DNA of 64,000 nucleotides. It comes from Ruegeria pomeroyi (GTDB lineage Bacteria > Pseudomonadota > Alphaproteobacteria > Rhodobacterales > Rhodobacteraceae). Location: the NCBI RefSeq assembly GCF_021405525.1, contig NZ_JAGQAG010000001.1, positions 1,240,001-1,304,000 of the forward strand, read 5' to 3'. The position numbers and the translations under genes were made by a program. Positions 62,144-64,000 of this stretch are shown here, one piece after another; within the stretch, counting starts at the first letter, position 1; every line of letters starts with the position of its first letter. Below the pieces are notes generated by a model. That model had not been told where the DNA came from and searched no databases. It saw nothing but the letters and a program-made list of their open reading frames with translations.

Positions 62144-62809
62144 ATGTGCGGACGGATCGCCAACACCCTGCCCAGCGACGCCATGGCGCGCCTGTTTCAG
62201 GCGCGACCGGCCAATGACCTGCCATCTGTGCCGAACTACAATATCTGCCCGACCAACCCGGTGCATGTGGTGCGGGCGGGGCCGGGCGGGCGGAACCTGC
62301 TGGCGATGCGTTGGGGCTTTCTGCCGCATTGGTACAAGACCGAGACCGACGGCCCGCTGCTGATCAATGCCCGCGCCGAGACACTGGCCGACAAACCCGC
62401 CTTCCGCGCCGCTTGTCGCCAGCGGCGCTGTCTGATCCCGGCCACCGGGTTCTATGAATGGACGCGACCGGGCGGAGACGTGCGCCTGCCATGGTACATC
62501 CACCGCCGCGACGGCGCGCCGATCGCCTTTGCCGGGATCTGGCAGGACTGGGGACCCGAGAGCGCGCGCCAGCCCACCTGCGCCATCGTCACCACCGCAG
62601 CCAACAATCATCTGGGTAAGCTGCATCACCGGATGCCGCTGATCCTGGAACCAGATGATTGCCCACTCTGGCTGGGCGAAGCAGGCCATGGTGCCGCCCG
62701 GCTGATGCAGCCGGGTGCCGAAGATGTGCTGGATTATCACCGCGTCGACCCGGCGGTGAATTCGAACCGCGCCACCGGACCCGAACTGATCGAACCTTTC
62801 GACGGGTGA
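62144..62809 (+). CDS. SRAP-domain protein (YedK/HMCES)
   Basis: 221 residues. After removal of Met, Cys2 (MCGRIAN) is the residue that crosslinks to abasic sites in single-stranded DNA. The other active-site residues are in NARAETLADKPAFR (Asn, Glu) and LHHRMPLIL (His). The protein protects stalled forks from cleavage at abasic sites. It follows the GST gene by nine bases and precedes mnmH. Confidence 0.93.
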   Translation: MCGRIANTLPSDAMARLFQARPANDLPSVPNYNICPTNPVHVVRAGPGGRNLLAMRWGFLPHWYKTETDGPLLINARAETLADKPAFRAACRQRRCLIPATGFYEWTRPGGDVRLPWYIHRRDGAPIAFAGIWQDWGPESARQPTCAIVTTAANNHLGKLHHRMPLILEPDDCPLWLGEAGHGAARLMQPGAEDVLDYHRVDPAVNSNRATGPELIEPFDG

Positions 62810-62846
62810 TCTTTTACTGATCCGCAAAGGGCGCTACACCGCGCGC

Positions 62847-63899
62847 ATGGCTCTTGAATTCACCACGCTCCCACAGCTCTACGCGCATGGCTATGACGCC
62901 GTCATCGACGTGCGCAGCCCGGCAGAATATGCCGAAGATCATCTGCCCGGCGCCATCAACCTGCCGGTGCTGGACAACGAAGAACGCGCCCGCGTCGGCA
63001 CCATCTACAAGCAGCAAAGCCCGTTTCTGGCACGCAAGCTGGGCGCGGCGCTGGTGTTTCGCAACGCCGCAAACCATGTGGAACAGAGCCTCTCCCATCA
63101 CGCGGGCAACTGGCGGCCGCTGGTCTATTGCTGGCGGGGCGGGCAGCGGTCCGGCTCGTTCACCTGGATGCTGCAACAGATCGGCTGGCGGGCCGAGGTG
63201 GTCTCGGGCGGGTACCGCAGCTATCGCCGGTTGGTGAACCGGTACCTCTACGACGATCCGCTGCCGCACCGGCTGGTGGCGCTCGACGGGTTCACCGGCA
63301 CCGCCAAGACCGAGATCCTGGCCCGGCTTCCGGCGCTGGGCGTCCAGATGCTGGACCTCGAAGGGCTGGCCAATCATCGCGGTTCGCTGCTGGGGGCGCG
63401 TCCCGGCGGCCAACCTGGGCAGAAGGCGTTCGAATCGGCGCTGGCTGCGGCGCTTTGCAGGCTCGACACCGCGCGCCCGGTGGTGGTCGAGGCGGAAAGC
63501 TCCAAGATTGGCGAACGCATCCTGCCGCCCAGCCTCTGGGCCGCGCTCTGCGCCGCGCCCCGGATCGAGATCGAGGCGCCGGTCGCCGCCCGCACCGCGT
63601 ATCTGACCGCTGCCTATGACGATATCCTGTCGGATGCCGAGACTTTGAGTGCCCGGCTCGACCCGCTGCGTTATCACCGCGGGCATGCGGTTGTCGAGGG
63701 GTGGCTGGCCCTGGTTGCGGCAGGTGACAAACACGGGGTCACCCGTGCCCTGATGGAACAGCATTACGACCCGGCTTACCGTAAATCCCGCACCAGCCAT
63801 GCGGTGCAGGTTGCGGCGTGCCTGCGGTCCGACATACTCGACCATGCAGGCATTGATGCGCTGGCGGAACAGGTGGCCGCAGCGCTGGATAACCTCTGA
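62847..63899 (+). CDS. mnmH: tRNA 2-selenouridine synthase
   Basis: 350 residues. An N-terminal rhodanese domain (about 8-125) has the catalytic Cys in VYCWRGGQRSGSF. A P-loop domain follows with LDGFTGTAKTEILARL as the Walker A variant. The enzyme replaces the sulfur of 2-thiouridine at the wobble position with selenium, or with a geranyl group. SelD, which supplies selenophosphate, is not in the window. Confidence 0.92.
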   Translation: MALEFTTLPQLYAHGYDAVIDVRSPAEYAEDHLPGAINLPVLDNEERARVGTIYKQQSPFLARKLGAALVFRNAANHVEQSLSHHAGNWRPLVYCWRGGQRSGSFTWMLQQIGWRAEVVSGGYRSYRRLVNRYLYDDPLPHRLVALDGFTGTAKTEILARLPALGVQMLDLEGLANHRGSLLGARPGGQPGQKAFESALAAALCRLDTARPVVVEAESSKIGERILPPSLWAALCAAPRIEIEAPVAARTAYLTAAYDDILSDAETLSARLDPLRYHRGHAVVEGWLALVAAGDKHGVTRALMEQHYDPAYRKSRTSHAVQVAACLRSDILDHAGIDALAEQVAAALDNL

Positions 63900-63903
63900 G
63901 TGC

Positions 63904-64000
63904 TGCGCGAGGGGGCGCTGCCCCCGTCGCGGCGGGCCGCGACTCCCCCGGAGTATTTTGGGGCGAAATGAAGGGGTGTGGCCTGCTGCTTCTTTCTGGT
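63904..64000. repeat. Dispersed repeat copy 10 (complete, cut by window end)
   Basis: Hairpin GGGGGC-GCT-GCCCCC (63910-63924), a second small hairpin GTCGCGGCGGGCCGCGAC (63925-63942), arm A CCCGGAGTATTTTGGGGCGA then AATGAAGG, spacer, and the start of inverted arm B GCTTCTTTCTGGT (63988-64000). Arm B continues beyond the window. It follows the mnmH stop codon by four bases and probably helps terminate it. Confidence 0.8.

Overview
The window reads as chromosomal DNA of a marine Roseobacter-group alphaproteobacterium (Rhodobacteraceae), probably close to Ruegeria. The signs are high GC, dense genes with ATGA/TGATG overlaps, the kinds of family present (DUF1127, Hint-domain proteins without a catalytic Cys, DUF817, sulfotransferases, short-chain acyl-CoA metabolism) and a rhodobacteral-looking intergenic repeat. 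I see no IS element, prophage, CRISPR array, tRNA or rRNA. The species call is an inference.

Layout. 1-5.5 kb: AmpD-like amidase, RNase P RNA, rpmG, a lipoprotein, a Bax-inhibitor-1 family protein, DUF1127/LysR pair and a quinone oxidoreductase. 5.8-12 kb: XRE regulator, hisN-type phosphatase, a convergent pair of purine deaminases (8-oxoguanine type and guanine deaminase), mgtE and fau. 12-17.4 kb: YmdB-like phosphoesterase, SLC13 permease, META and TPM/zinc-ribbon envelope proteins, RidA. 17.4-21.2 kb: AraC regulator divergent from cupin, flavin monooxygenase, rhodanese and a small membrane protein. 21.3-26 kb: hydrolase, DUF817, glyA, nadK and a structured RNA that I read as 6S RNA. 26-35.4 kb: amidase, a three-gene secreted SCO1 operon, prpE with a cluster of TTTGCAAA operator sites, a GFA protein, maeB and a VOC-bicupin fusion. 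35.5-40.1 kb: nucleoside and base salvage operon cdd-deoA-deoB-add-upp. 40-45 kb: a repeat-rich secreted protein, a membrane protein resembling an inactivated M48 protease, DMT transporter, sulfotransferase and Hint protein. 45-53.4 kb: beta-oxidation operon under a MerR regulator (MerR, acyl-CoA dehydrogenase, small RHH-like protein, GST, thiolase, cupin, FadJ), then a lipoprotein and a second MerR. 53.5-63.9 kb: two hotdog thioesterases, MATE, arsC-pyrD-DUF1330-DUF952, periplasmic 5'-nucleotidase, TPR-sulfotransferase, GST, SRAP protein and mnmH.

How the genes fit together. Three themes stand out: purine and pyrimidine salvage (guanine and 8-oxoguanine deaminases, 5'-nucleotidase, cdd/deo/add/upp, pyrD); use of short-chain and fatty acids (prpE, maeB, the MerR-controlled beta-oxidation operon and thioesterases); and one-carbon/folate functions (glyA, fau).

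The most unusual non-genic feature is a dispersed intergenic repeat with a GGAGTATTT core and two alternative purine-rich tails (arm A ending GCGAAATGAAG, arm B ending GACCAGAAAGAAGC), often next to a GGGGGCAGCGCCCCC-type hairpin. I find it at ten intergenic positions. Three of these (12.0, 21.2 and 63.9 kb) carry both arms facing each other. One copy supplies the last codons of the amidase at the window start. The best candidate for an undescribed protein module is the secreted SCO1 operon at 27.6-29.2 kb, which includes two Cys-rich proteins that look distantly related to each other.
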